Assembly: GCF_002979975.1 (NCBI RefSeq)
Contig: NZ_PCQD01000012.1
Span: 43,838-107,837, forward strand
Direction of reading: 5' to 3'
From: Pseudomonas sp. MYb185
GTDB lineage: Bacteria; Pseudomonadota; Gammaproteobacteria; Pseudomonadales; Pseudomonadaceae
Length of the DNA stretch: 64,000 bases
Both the position numbers and the translations under genes were made by a program. Every line of letters starts with the position of its first letter. The first letter of the stretch is position 1. This document shows, one piece after another, positions 7,916-16,335 of the stretch. A model generated the notes under the pieces. The model was not told the DNA's origin. It searched no databases and saw only the letters and a program-made list of their open reading frames with translations.

Positions 7916-9907
7916 ATGCCAGCACAAACCAACTACAGCCACAAGATCTTTTCACCTGCCGCCCTCGCCCTGGCAATTGCCGCAACGTCGGCGCAGGGTG
8001 CCGAACCGAGCGAGGTCGAGACCGTCCAGCTCAGCAATATGGTGGTGACCGCCGCCGGCTACGAGCAGCAGTTGATCGACGCTCCGGCCTCGATCACGGT
8101 GATCGGCAAGGAAGACCTGGAAGGCAAGTACTACCGCGACGTCACCGATGCGCTGCAGGATATTCCCGGCGTTTCCATTGAAGGTGGGGCTGGCGGAAAA
8201 CTGGAAAGCACCAGTATCAATATCCGCGGACTGGGCGAGTCCTATACCCTGTTCCTGATCAACGGCAAGCCGCTGGGGGCCTCCACCGAGGCCTACTACA
8301 ACGGGTTTGGTTCGGCCACGCAGGTCGGCTGGCTGCCGCCGCTGGCGGCGATCGAGCGCATCGAGGTGATTCGCGGGCCAATGTCCTCGCTGTATGGCTC
8401 CAGCGCGCTGGCCGGGGTGATCAATATCATCACCAAGGACGTGGGTGACAAGTGGAGCGGCCGCCTCAGCTACGACAGGCTGTTCCACGAGGACAGCGAC
8501 GCCGGCGGCTCACACCAGGCCAACTTCTATCTCAGCGGCCCGTTGGTCGAGGATCGTCTGGGCCTGACCTTGTTCGGTTCGCAGTACCAGCGCGACGAGG
8601 ACAGGATCCAGGGCGGCTACACCGACAAGGAACGCATCGACGGCACCGCCAAGCTCAACCTGGTGCTCAACCAGGCCAACAGCATCGAGCTGGAAGCCGG
8701 TCGCGCCGAGCATGACAACGAGCGCACGGAAAAATCCGGCGCGCCCGGCGAGATGAACAATATCCGCACCCATTATGGCCTGACCCACAAGCTGGATTGG
8801 GGCGACAACGTCGAGACCCGCAGTTTCGCCATCAATGAGAAGGTCGAGATCGAGAACGGCAGCGTCGAGTCGCAGTACAGCAGCACCCTGGTCAACACCA
8901 AGACGGTGCTGCCACTGAGCAACCAGACCCTGACCCTGGGTGCCGAGTACAAATGGGAAACCACCGACCACGATGCCAGCCGCTTCTATGGTCGCGCCAA
9001 CAATCTGGAACTGGAGCGCTGGCAGCGCGCGCTGTTCATCGAGAACGAGTACTACGTCACCGATAACCTGTCGATCACCGGTGGGTTGCGTTACGACGAG
9101 AACGAACATTATGGCGAGGAGTTGATCCCCCGCCTCTACGGTGTGTATCGCATCACCGACGAGTGGGTAGTCAAAGGTGGCGTGAGCGGTGGCTACAAGG
9201 CACCGACGCTGAAGCAGTCCGATCCCAATATCGTCGAGAACGCTGCCCGCAGCCGCGCCTTCGACATGGGCAACGCCGATCTCAAGCCCGAGAGCAGCAT
9301 CAACTATGAAGCCGGGCTGATGTGGGATGCGGCCAATGGCATCAACTCCGGCGTGACCGTCTATTACACCGAGTTCGAGGACCAGATCGGCAAGCGCGTC
9401 ATCTGCGACACCCGCGATGGCTCCGACCCGGTGTGCGATGTCAATGGCGTTACCCGCGAGTACATCAGCCAGTACATCAACCACGACTCGGCCGAACTGC
9501 GTGGGGTCGAGGTGTTCTTCAACGTGCCCCTCGGCCCGGTGCAGCTGAAGACCAACTACACCTACTCGGACAGCGAAATCACCGACTCGCAGGACTCGCC
9601 GGAAAGCGTCGGCCAGCCATTCAACAACCTGCCCAGGCACATGTTCAACGTCGGCCTGGACTGGGCGGCTACCGACGCGCTGGGGCTCTGGGCCAAGGCT
9701 CGCTACAAGAGCAAGACAGTGGAAGACAGCGAAAGCCGGATCCCGTCCTACACCCTGGTGGACATCGGAGGACTGTACCGGGTCAGCGACAGCTTCGACG
9801 TCTATGCCGGCCTGTACAACCTGTTCGACAAGGAAGTCACCGCCGAGGACTACGGCAAGACACTGGATGGCAGGCGCCTGAATGTCGGGGTGGCGTTCAA
9901 TTTCTGA
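7916..9907 (+). CDS. TonB-dependent siderophore receptor (FepA/CirA-like), iron locus 1
   Basis: This outer-membrane receptor is 663 aa from ATG 7916 (a TTG at 7910 is also in frame, after AGGGA). It has an N-terminal signal peptide ending near AQGA-EP. A plug domain follows, with MVVTAAGYEQ, DALQDIPGVSIEGG, INIRGLGESYTLFLINGKP, IERIEVIRGPMSSLYGSSAL and GVINIITK. A 22-strand barrel then ends in the canonical LNVGVAFNF aromatic terminus. The plug resembles catecholate-type receptors; ligand unknown. The gene lies between a kinase and a regulator on the other strand, and its 3' end overlaps the regulator's 3' end by 11 bp. A Fur-like box precedes it. Confidence 0.92.
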   Translation: MPAQTNYSHKIFSPAALALAIAATSAQGAEPSEVETVQLSNMVVTAAGYEQQLIDAPASITVIGKEDLEGKYYRDVTDALQDIPGVSIEGGAGGKLESTSINIRGLGESYTLFLINGKPLGASTEAYYNGFGSATQVGWLPPLAAIERIEVIRGPMSSLYGSSALAGVINIITKDVGDKWSGRLSYDRLFHEDSDAGGSHQANFYLSGPLVEDRLGLTLFGSQYQRDEDRIQGGYTDKERIDGTAKLNLVLNQANSIELEAGRAEHDNERTEKSGAPGEMNNIRTHYGLTHKLDWGDNVETRSFAINEKVEIENGSVESQYSSTLVNTKTVLPLSNQTLTLGAEYKWETTDHDASRFYGRANNLELERWQRALFIENEYYVTDNLSITGGLRYDENEHYGEELIPRLYGVYRITDEWVVKGGVSGGYKAPTLKQSDPNIVENAARSRAFDMGNADLKPESSINYEAGLMWDAANGINSGVTVYYTEFEDQIGKRVICDTRDGSDPVCDVNGVTREYISQYINHDSAELRGVEVFFNVPLGPVQLKTNYTYSDSEITDSQDSPESVGQPFNNLPRHMFNVGLDWAATDALGLWAKARYKSKTVEDSESRIPSYTLVDIGGLYRVSDSFDVYAGLYNLFDKEVTAEDYGKTLDGRRLNVGVAFNF

Positions 9908-10589
9908 GTGCCTGGGCCGGGCCCGCCAGCCGGTAGCCCAGCCCTCGCAGGGTCTCGATGCCGCTATCGGCACCGGCTGCCGCCAGTTTGCGCCGCAGCC
10001 GCGAGACCAGCGCTTCGATGGCGTTGGGCGTCACGGCCTCACTCAATGAATACAGGCGATCCTCCAGATGATCCTTGACCACCACCCGGGGCGCGTGGCG
10101 CAGCAGTTCCTCCAGCAGCGCCAGCTCGCGCTTGGACAACAGCATCGGGCGCGTGCCGACCAGCACGTCGCGGCTTTCCCGGAAGAACGACAGGTTGCCC
10201 AACTGCAGGCATTTCTCGCTGCGTGGACCGGCGCGGCGCAGTACCGCCCGCAGGCGCGCCTCCAGCTCGGGCATGGCGAAGGGCTTGAGCAGGTAGTCAT
10301 CGGCACCGGCATCCAGGCCGGCGACGCGATGGTCCAGGGAATCGTAGGCCGTGAGGATGATGCAGGGCAGGTCGCTGTTACGCGTCGAGTTACGCGCGGC
10401 CAGCACCGACAGCCCGTCCATGTCGGGCAAGCCGAGATCGAGCAGCATGGCGTCGTAGCGACTCAACCGGAGCATGGCCATGGCCTGCTGGCCGTGTTCG
10501 GCCACATCCACCACAAAGCCGCCCCGCTGCAGATGCTTCGACAACAGGTCACGTAACGACGGATGGTCTTCAACAACAAGCAACTTCAT
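9897..10589 (-). CDS. OmpR/PhoB-family response regulator of iron locus 1
   Basis: A 230-aa regulator from ATG 10589 (a GTG three codons earlier at 10598 is also possible). The receiver domain carries Glu7/Asp8, phosphoacceptor Asp51 in LLDLGLPDMDG, and the conserved Lys in LLKPFAMPELEARL. The C-terminal winged helix covers about residues 125-225, with NAIEALVSRLRRKL and LRGLGYRL. It is the natural partner of the kinase at 6479-7849 although the receptor gene lies between them. Its stop lies inside the 3' end of the convergent receptor gene (11-bp overlap). A Fur-like box lies 80 bp upstream, shared with the divergent DUF3649-PepSY operon. Confidence 0.92.
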   Translation of the reverse strand: MKLLVVEDHPSLRDLLSKHLQRGGFVVDVAEHGQQAMAMLRLSRYDAMLLDLGLPDMDGLSVLAARNSTRNSDLPCIILTAYDSLDHRVAGLDAGADDYLLKPFAMPELEARLRAVLRRAGPRSEKCLQLGNLSFFRESRDVLVGTRPMLLSKRELALLEELLRHAPRVVVKDHLEDRLYSLSEAVTPNAIEALVSRLRRKLAAAGADSGIETLRGLGYRLAGPAQALRN

Positions 10590-10668
10590 GAATTTCACGC
10601 GGCCGGGGCCCTGTCAGGCTCCGGTCAGTTGGAACTGGAATAGTCAGATGTAAAGAATGTAACAAAAT

Positions 10669-10687
10669 GCATATGATTAGTATTCTT
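10669..10687. promoter_or_regulatory. Fur-box candidate, regulator / DUF3649 divergent region
   Basis: Read on the minus strand, the 19-mer AAGAATACTAATCATATGC matches the Fur consensus at 12 of 19 positions by hand alignment. It shares GAATAC-N2-ATCAT with the box at 7869. It sits in the AT-rich 184-bp region between the regulator gene and the divergent PepSY operon, so it could control both. Confidence 0.5.
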
Positions 10688-10773
10688 ATTTGTATATTAG
10701 GCAGCTTTGTCGCAACCGCTGAGCATTCAGCTGCAAGCCCGTCCATTGAGTGAAGCCCAGGAAAAACCCTTCC

Positions 10774-11088
10774 ATGCTCATGTCATACCGCTTTCTTACT
10801 GACCTGTCGTCGACCGCGCGCTACCGGCTCGTCATCCTGTCACGGACCCTGCTCGCGATCGTCGGTGGTTATCTGTTCACCGCCCTGAGCACCGCCAGCC
10901 TGGCTCTTGCCCTGCCGCTGCCCCGGACACAGGCGGTGCTGACCGCAACCCAGCTGTCCTTTGCCCTGTACTGCGCCCTGATCATCTGGGCCTATGCCGC
11001 CTCCACTGCCCGTCGCGCCTGGCTGGTCACGGCGGTACTCTGCGCAGTACCGGCCGCCCATCTGCTGCTCAGCGGAGCCCTGTCATGA
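10774..11088 (+). CDS. DUF3649-like small inner-membrane protein
   Basis: A 104-aa protein from ATG 10774 (ATG 10780 and an upstream GTG at 10750 are alternatives; AGGAA precedes 10774). It has three to four hydrophobic helices with RYRLVILSRTLLAIVGGYL and AALLSTAS-like segments, and fits the DUF3649 family found in iron-uptake operons. Its stop overlaps the start of the next gene as ATGA, so it is the first gene of a tightly coupled three-gene operon with the PepSY and DUF3325 proteins. Function is unknown; a role in the inner-membrane reduction or handling of siderophore iron is inferred from context. Confidence 0.7.
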   Translation: MLMSYRFLTDLSSTARYRLVILSRTLLAIVGGYLFTALSTASLALALPLPRTQAVLTATQLSFALYCALIIWAYAASTARRAWLVTAVLCAVPAAHLLLSGALS

Positions 11089-12692
11089 AACAGCTCGGCT
11101 TTCGCCAGACCAATGCCTGGCTGCATACCTGGACCGGCCTGCTGCTCGGCTGGTTGCTGTACGCGGTGTTTCTCACCGGGACCCTGAGTTTCTTCCAGCA
11201 GGAAATCGGCTTCTGGATGAAGCCCGAGCTGCATGGCTCGGTCCCGGACGGCAGCTCCGCCGTGCGTGCGATCGAGCGCCTGCAGCAAGTGGCGCCCAAT
11301 GCGGCGCAGTGGAACATCAATCTGCCCAGCGAGCGCAACCCGGCCCTGGAGATCCAGTGGGCTGCCCAGGGCGAGCGCATTGGCAGGGGCAGCGGCCAGC
11401 GCCTGACGCTGGATGCCGCCACCGGCGAGCCGCTGACCGTGCGCGAAACCCGCGGCGGCGGCTTCCTCTATCGCTTCCACTTCGAACTCTATGGCATGCC
11501 CCGGGTAACCGCACGCTGGATCGTCGCTATCGCCACCATGGTGATGCTGGTCGCCATCGTCAGCGGCGTGGTTACCCACAAGAAGATCTTCAAGGACTTC
11601 TTCACCTTCCGACCGCGCAAGGGCCAGCGCTCCTGGCTGGATGCGCACAACGCCACTGCCGTGTTGGCGCTGCCCTTCCATTTCATGATCACCTACAGCG
11701 GCCTGCTGCTGTTCATGTACATGCTCATGCCCTGGGGCGTGAGCAGCGCCTACCAGGGTGATATGCAGGCCTATTTCAGCGAAGCCGGCAATCGCCGGGG
11801 CGCCCCCGAGCGCGGGGTCCAGCGGCCCACTGGCGAGTCGCTGGCGGCGGAGCTGACAGCCCTCGCGCCGCTGCTGGCCCAGGCGCAGCAGCAATGGCCA
11901 CGCGGTGCAGCCAGCATCCAGATCAGCAATCCGAATACCGAGCGGGCGCAGATCGAACTGCGCGAGCGTGGCGGTGACAGCCTGATCGAACGCGGTGGCA
12001 GCAGACAGCTGCGCTTCAACGGGGTGACCGGCGCCGCGCTGGCAACACCGGCCGCCGCAGCGATACCGGGCGCCAATGCCGTGTACAACGTGTTCAGCAG
12101 CCTGCATTTGATCCGTTTCGCCGGTCCGCCGCTGCGCTGGCTGTTCTTTCTCAGCGGCCTGCTGGGTACGGCAATGATCGCCACCGGGCTGGTGTTGTGG
12201 GTGGTCAAGCGCCTGCCCGAACGCAGAAAGCTGGGCCGTACGCCCTTCGGTCATCGCCTGGTCGAGGTGCTGAATGTCGGCACCGTCGCCGGCCTGCCAG
12301 TGGCGATTGCCGTGTACTTCTGGGCCAACCGCCTGCTACCGGCCGGATTGACACAACGCAGCGACTGGGAGATTCGCAGCTTCCTCATCGCCTGGCTGCT
12401 GTGCCTGCTGCATCCATTGCTGCGCTCGCACAAGCGCGCCTGGCAGGAGCAGTTGCTGGCCGCCGCCGTACTGTTCGCCGGTCTGCCGCTGTTTGGCCTC
12501 AGCCTGCCTTACAGTGGTCTGCCCAGCACTCTGGCCGCCGGCAACTGGCTGCTGGCGAGCATGGACCTGACGCTATTGGCCAGTGCCGCGCTGCTGGCCT
12601 ACGCCGCCTTTGCCCTGAGCCGCCACCAACCCGCCCGCAGTCCACAACGCCAGCCACGCAAGGCGCCAGTGCATACGGAGGTGTCGGCATGA
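11085..12692 (+). CDS. PepSY-associated TM protein (PiuB/FpvG-type, siderophore-iron reductase candidate)
   Basis: This 535-aa membrane protein has a first helix with WLHTWTGLLLGWLLYAVFLT and PepSY-type periplasmic segments (about 45-130 and 230-310). Later helices carry conserved histidines in LDAHNATAVLALPFHFMITY and VFSSLHLIRFAGPPLRWLFF. The PepSY_TM family includes PiuB and FpvG, inner-membrane proteins linked to iron acquisition and, for FpvG, to reduction of ferrisiderophore iron. It overlaps its upstream and downstream neighbours by ATGA, so the three are one translational unit. The role as a reductase for the receptor next door is inference. Confidence 0.85.
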   Translation: MKQLGFRQTNAWLHTWTGLLLGWLLYAVFLTGTLSFFQQEIGFWMKPELHGSVPDGSSAVRAIERLQQVAPNAAQWNINLPSERNPALEIQWAAQGERIGRGSGQRLTLDAATGEPLTVRETRGGGFLYRFHFELYGMPRVTARWIVAIATMVMLVAIVSGVVTHKKIFKDFFTFRPRKGQRSWLDAHNATAVLALPFHFMITYSGLLLFMYMLMPWGVSSAYQGDMQAYFSEAGNRRGAPERGVQRPTGESLAAELTALAPLLAQAQQQWPRGAASIQISNPNTERAQIELRERGGDSLIERGGSRQLRFNGVTGAALATPAAAAIPGANAVYNVFSSLHLIRFAGPPLRWLFFLSGLLGTAMIATGLVLWVVKRLPERRKLGRTPFGHRLVEVLNVGTVAGLPVAIAVYFWANRLLPAGLTQRSDWEIRSFLIAWLLCLLHPLLRSHKRAWQEQLLAAAVLFAGLPLFGLSLPYSGLPSTLAAGNWLLASMDLTLLASAALLAYAAFALSRHQPARSPQRQPRKAPVHTEVSA

Positions 12693-13012
12693 TCAGTCTG
12701 AGTCTGGCGCTGTGCGTCAGCGCCTTCGGCAGCCTGTGCCTGGGCATGCCGCGGCATTTCGAGCAGGTGTTCAAGCGCAAGCCGCAGCCACTGGCCCAAC
12801 GCGCCCTGCGCTGGCTCGGCTGGCTGCTGCTGGGGCTGGCAATCCTGCCCGCGGTCCAGGCCCTCGGCCCCTCCGTAGGGCTGGCACTCTGGGCCTCGGC
12901 ACTGACCATTGCCGCGGCCGGGCAGGCACTGCTGTTGAGCTATCAGCCGCGCCTGGTGGTACCGGTCAGCCTGCTGGCACCGCTAGTGGTACTGCCCTTG
13001 CTCGCCGCATGA
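12689..13012 (+). CDS. DUF3325-like small membrane protein
   Basis: This 107-aa protein starts at ATG 12689, which overlaps the PepSY gene stop as ATGA and is preceded by GGAGG. Its first helix (ISLSLALCVSAFGSLCLGMP) is followed by a basic loop (RHFEQVFKRKPQPLAQRALR) and two further helices, the pattern of DUF3325 proteins that accompany PepSY transporters. Function is unknown; it is probably a subunit or assembly partner of the PepSY protein. A longer frame reading into it from upstream is only an overlap with the PepSY gene. Confidence 0.75.
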   Translation: MISLSLALCVSAFGSLCLGMPRHFEQVFKRKPQPLAQRALRWLGWLLLGLAILPAVQALGPSVGLALWASALTIAAAGQALLLSYQPRLVVPVSLLAPLVVLPLLAA

Positions 13013-13139
13013 CCCAGCGACCGTCTGCTGCGGCCACCTCGGGTCCTTTTCACTGAAACAATGACTGATCTGTGGGTCACACTCAGTGGGCCCGGGCGGC
13101 CGCTCGCCAGCCCAGCGCAAATGACGGTCAGAGGTAAGG

Positions 13140-14903
13140 ATGAAGAGGATGCATGCGCTTGTTTGCCGGCTGGCAGTGATGATATCGCTGGCAGTCGCCG
13201 GCGCCGCCATGGCCGCCGAGCCGCTGCGGATCACCCAACTGCAGCGCTGCGGCGACCTGCTGGATAGTCGCCAACCGACCTTCTGCCTGCAGACCAGTGG
13301 CCTGCAGCAGGGCCAGTGGCAGGTGTACGTCAATGGGGCGGTGCTGGATGCGAAGCGGATCAGCAGACGCCAGGGTCAACTGCGCCTGCAGATCGATGCC
13401 ACCGAAGCCCAGAGCGGCCCGCTATGGCTGCAACAGCAGGGTCAGTTCAGCAATCCGGTATGGATGAGCCTGGGCAGCAGCCATATCCTGGCCGCCGACA
13501 AGAAGGCGGTGACGAAGAACCGGGAAGGCCTGAGCACCTATGTCGATCTGGTCAGTGTGATCATCGAAGAGAGCCATGACGGCGCGGAGCAAGCCCAGCG
13601 CCTGGCTGACAAATACGATGCCAAGGTGGTCGGTGCGATACCGCCACTCAACACCTACCAGCTGCGCCTGCCCGCCCGCAACCTGGACCAGCGTGACGCG
13701 ACGGTGCTGCGCCTGGGTGCCGAGGTGAGCGTGGATGCGGTGGTGATCGAGGAGTCCGGCGCCGAAGAGTCCATCGAACAGGACGCCAGCGACCCGCCAG
13801 CGCGGGAGAGCCAGGAATGGGCTGCCAATCGCTTTCTGGATGCGGTGAATTTCTACCAGCGCCGGCTGCAGAAGGAGCAGGACATCGACACCCGGCCGGT
13901 GCGTATCGGCGTGATCGAACGGGACGTGGACTTCGACAATCCGGATTTCGCCGACTACGCAGGCGACTGCCGCCGTGATGCCAGCCGCGTCTGCGTGTAC
14001 GCCCGGGATGCGGCCAAGGCCGGAGGGCATGGCACCACGGTTGCCGGTATCCTCGCTGCGGCCTGGGACAACGGTGGCAACAGTGGTTTTCTGCGAGCGC
14101 TGGACAAGGTCGGGCCGGGCTTCGATGTGATTGTCGATCGCGGCTCGGATGCCGGGATCACTGCCAACATCGCCGCCTCGGTCAATCTGGTCGAGGACGG
14201 CGCCAGGGTACTGAACTGGAGCTGGGGTATCCACCGCACCGGCGCCATCGATGTCGATGGCGCCCCGGTAGACTCGCTGGTCCGCTCCGGGATCGCCATG
14301 AGTGGCTATGAAGAGCTGCTGGAGGAGTTCTTCCTGTGGCTGCGCCGCGAGCATCCCGACGTGGTGGTGGTGAACTCGGCCGGCAACGGTGCGTCATTCT
14401 CCGGCCGGGATGAATACCGTCTGCCCTCCTCGTTCATCACCGATCAGTTGTTCGTGGTTGGCGGCCATCAGCGCAGCGACAAGAAGGTCGACATCGACGA
14501 TCCCCGGTACGCGACCCGACGCAAGACATCCAACGTCGATATGCGTGTCGATATCACCGCCGCGGCCTGCGTCCACGGTTCGATGACGGAAGCCGATGCA
14601 ACTGGCGCAGTGCATTGCGGCACTTCCTATGCCACGCCGCTGGTCGCCGGGCTGTTGGCGGCGATGCTGTCCATCAACCCTGAGCTGGAACCGGATCAAC
14701 TGCGCATGTTGCTACGCCGCAGCGCCATGACCATTGGCGAGGAGAACGATTTCGAGCCCATGGAAGCGGATGACCTGACCGCACCGATCCTGCCCTCAGA
14801 ACGGAATAACGAACTCAATCATCCCGATGTCGGCCGCTCGGCCAGGCTGGATATGTACCGGGCGCTGGAATTGGCGGTGCAGAGTCTGGACAGCGTACGT
14901 TGA
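13140..14903 (+). CDS. exported S8-family (subtilisin-like) serine protease, atypical active site
   Basis: A 587-aa protein with a signal peptide (about 1-25, cleavage near AAMA-AE), an N-terminal region of about 220 residues without recognised motifs, and an S8 catalytic domain. The His motif GGHGTTVAGILAA (His297), the oxyanion Asn in VVNSAGN (Asn416) and the nucleophile in CGTSYATPLVAG (Ser496) are clear. Where subtilases have the catalytic Asp (VIDTG-V-D), this protein has VIERDVDFDNPDF, placing Glu260 at the Asp position. It may be active with Glu, use a shifted acid such as Asp262, or be impaired. It follows the PepSY operon by 127 bp, a gap with no obvious signal, and precedes a REP array. 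Confidence 0.85.
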   Translation: MKRMHALVCRLAVMISLAVAGAAMAAEPLRITQLQRCGDLLDSRQPTFCLQTSGLQQGQWQVYVNGAVLDAKRISRRQGQLRLQIDATEAQSGPLWLQQQGQFSNPVWMSLGSSHILAADKKAVTKNREGLSTYVDLVSVIIEESHDGAEQAQRLADKYDAKVVGAIPPLNTYQLRLPARNLDQRDATVLRLGAEVSVDAVVIEESGAEESIEQDASDPPARESQEWAANRFLDAVNFYQRRLQKEQDIDTRPVRIGVIERDVDFDNPDFADYAGDCRRDASRVCVYARDAAKAGGHGTTVAGILAAAWDNGGNSGFLRALDKVGPGFDVIVDRGSDAGITANIAASVNLVEDGARVLNWSWGIHRTGAIDVDGAPVDSLVRSGIAMSGYEELLEEFFLWLRREHPDVVVVNSAGNGASFSGRDEYRLPSSFITDQLFVVGGHQRSDKKVDIDDPRYATRRKTSNVDMRVDITAAACVHGSMTEADATGAVHCGTSYATPLVAGLLAAMLSINPELEPDQLRMLLRRSAMTIGEENDFEPMEADDLTAPILPSERNNELNHPDVGRSARLDMYRALELAVQSLDSVR

Positions 14904-14913
14904 AGAGGAGCAG

Positions 14914-15338
14914 CCGGGGTGTAGCCCAGGTCCGCGTTCGGGCGCTACGCCTGCAAAGGTAGAGTCCGTGCGCATCCGTCGTCGAGCAGGCGCTCGACAA
15001 CCCCGGGGGAGCGCGCCTGCGCTACGCCTGCGGAGGTGAAGTCCGTGCGCATCCGTCGTCGAGCAGGCGCTCGACAACCCCGGGGTGTAGCGCGCCTGCG
15101 CTACGCCTGCGGAGGTGACGTCCGTGCACATCCGTCGTCGAGCAGGCGCTCGACAACCCCGGGGTGTAGCGCGCCTGCGCTACGCCTGCGGAGGTGACGT
15201 CCGTGCACATCCGTCGTCGAGCAGGCGCTCGACAACCCGGGGTGTAGCGCGCCTGCGCTACGCCTGCGGGGGTGAAGTCCGTGCACATCTGTCGTCGAGC
15301 AGGCGCTCGACAACCCGGGGGGAGCGCCCCTGCGCTAT
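14914..15338. repeat. REP-like array, five units of about 78 bp
   Basis: Five copies of a two-hairpin unit occur, the GTCGTCGAGC core starting at 14978, 15055, 15134, 15213 and 15291 (spacing 77-79 bp). Each unit pairs hairpin GTAGCGC-GCCT-GCGCTAC with hairpin GTCGAGC-AGGC-GCTCGAC, separated by a spacer containing GTCCGTGCRCATCYGTC. The outermost copies are more diverged. It fills the whole gap between the convergent protease and esterase genes. Related arrays in the opposite orientation lie at 27989-28249 and a single copy at 36585-36662. Confidence 0.9.
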
Positions 15339-15347
15339 ACCCTACAG

Positions 15348-16277
15348 TTAATGAGCCGGCTCGGTGGCCCAGCGCAGGGCCGGGAGGATCGAGCCATCCA
15401 GCATGGGGCCGTGGCCCAGCCCGGCAAGCTCCCGGTACTCGACCTCCAGGCCCGGGTGCGAGGCCAGCCGGGCCGCCATCTGCTGCGCTGCATCGGCGGG
15501 CACTACCGCCATGGCGCGGCGGCGCTCGTCTGGCTGGGCGTGCGCCGCACGTGGCCCCGCTTCATCGCTGCCGCGCAGGATCAGCAACTGCGCCCGGGCC
15601 GAGGCCGGCAGGTCCTGTTCCGTGCGCAGCAGCAGGCCGGACTTCCACCACAGCGACGGGCTGGCGGCGATGTAACGCTGGAATGCCTGCGGTTGGGTGA
15701 ACAATGTATTGAGTACGAAGGCACCCCCATAGGAATGCCCCCACAGGGCCTGGCGCCGGGTATCGAGCGGGTAGTGCTCCGCCACCTGCGGCTTGATGCG
15801 CGTCTCGATCAGTTCGAGAAACTCCGCCGCACCGCCGGCCGGGCGCCGCCGGGTATCATCCTCCAGCAGCGGCTGGCCCGGTTGCAGAGCCGGTGTGTAG
15901 TCATAGACCCGGGAATCGACATCCAGCCGCAGGTCAGTGGCATAACCGATCATCACCAGCAGCGCGGGACCGCGCTCATCCTGCTCCGCCAGCCACTCCT
16001 CGCGCAATGCACCCAGCGCCGCGTTGCCATCCAGCAGGTAGAGCACCGGGTAGCCGGCTGGCGGTGCGTCACGCCGGGGAATGGCCAGGTGGATGCGGTA
16101 GCGGCGCTGGCCATCGGCGGAATCCAGCTCGAAGCGGTCGAAGCGGTAGTACTGCGATCCACTATCGGCCAGGGTCGGGCCGAGCTTCTGCTCGAAGCTG
16201 GGCCGGGCCAGGGTCCCCAGCGACACCAGGCCGAGCCCCAGCAGCAGCCCCAGCGTGATCAGACGACGAAAAGGCAT
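15348..16277 (-). CDS. periplasmic Fes/IroE/PfeE-type siderophore esterase
   Basis: A 309-aa alpha/beta-hydrolase of the esterase D (PF00756) type, started at ATG 16277 because GGAG lies 6 bases upstream; the frame continues further up without support. It has an N-terminal hydrophobic export signal, VLYLLDGNAAL, SRVYDYTPAL, the nucleophile elbow GHSYGGAF (Ser182), SPSLWWKSGLLL and a late AGLGHGPML (His289). These are hallmarks of IroE/PfeE enzymes that open the trilactone of ferric enterobactin-type siderophores in the periplasm. The receptor and two-component genes just upstream on the same strand support this. The exact siderophore is inference. Confidence 0.85.
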   Translation of the reverse strand: MPFRRLITLGLLLGLGLVSLGTLARPSFEQKLGPTLADSGSQYYRFDRFELDSADGQRRYRIHLAIPRRDAPPAGYPVLYLLDGNAALGALREEWLAEQDERGPALLVMIGYATDLRLDVDSRVYDYTPALQPGQPLLEDDTRRRPAGGAAEFLELIETRIKPQVAEHYPLDTRRQALWGHSYGGAFVLNTLFTQPQAFQRYIAASPSLWWKSGLLLRTEQDLPASARAQLLILRGSDEAGPRAAHAQPDERRRAMAVVPADAAQQMAARLASHPGLEVEYRELAGLGHGPMLDGSILPALRWATEPAH

Positions 16278-16335
16278 GGTGATCTCCATGATCCAGATGG
16301 TGACTCGTCTGGGCGCGCGGCCCAGGGTGCGTTGC

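Noticed and set aside
8510..9973. 487-aa minus-strand frame opposite TonB receptor 1
   Set aside because: It is a shadow of the receptor gene, without recognisable domains.
14914..15338. Possible CRISPR array
   Set aside because: The regularly spaced element is a full 78-bp unit with two hairpins and near-identical spacers, at odds with unique CRISPR spacers, and no cas genes are present.
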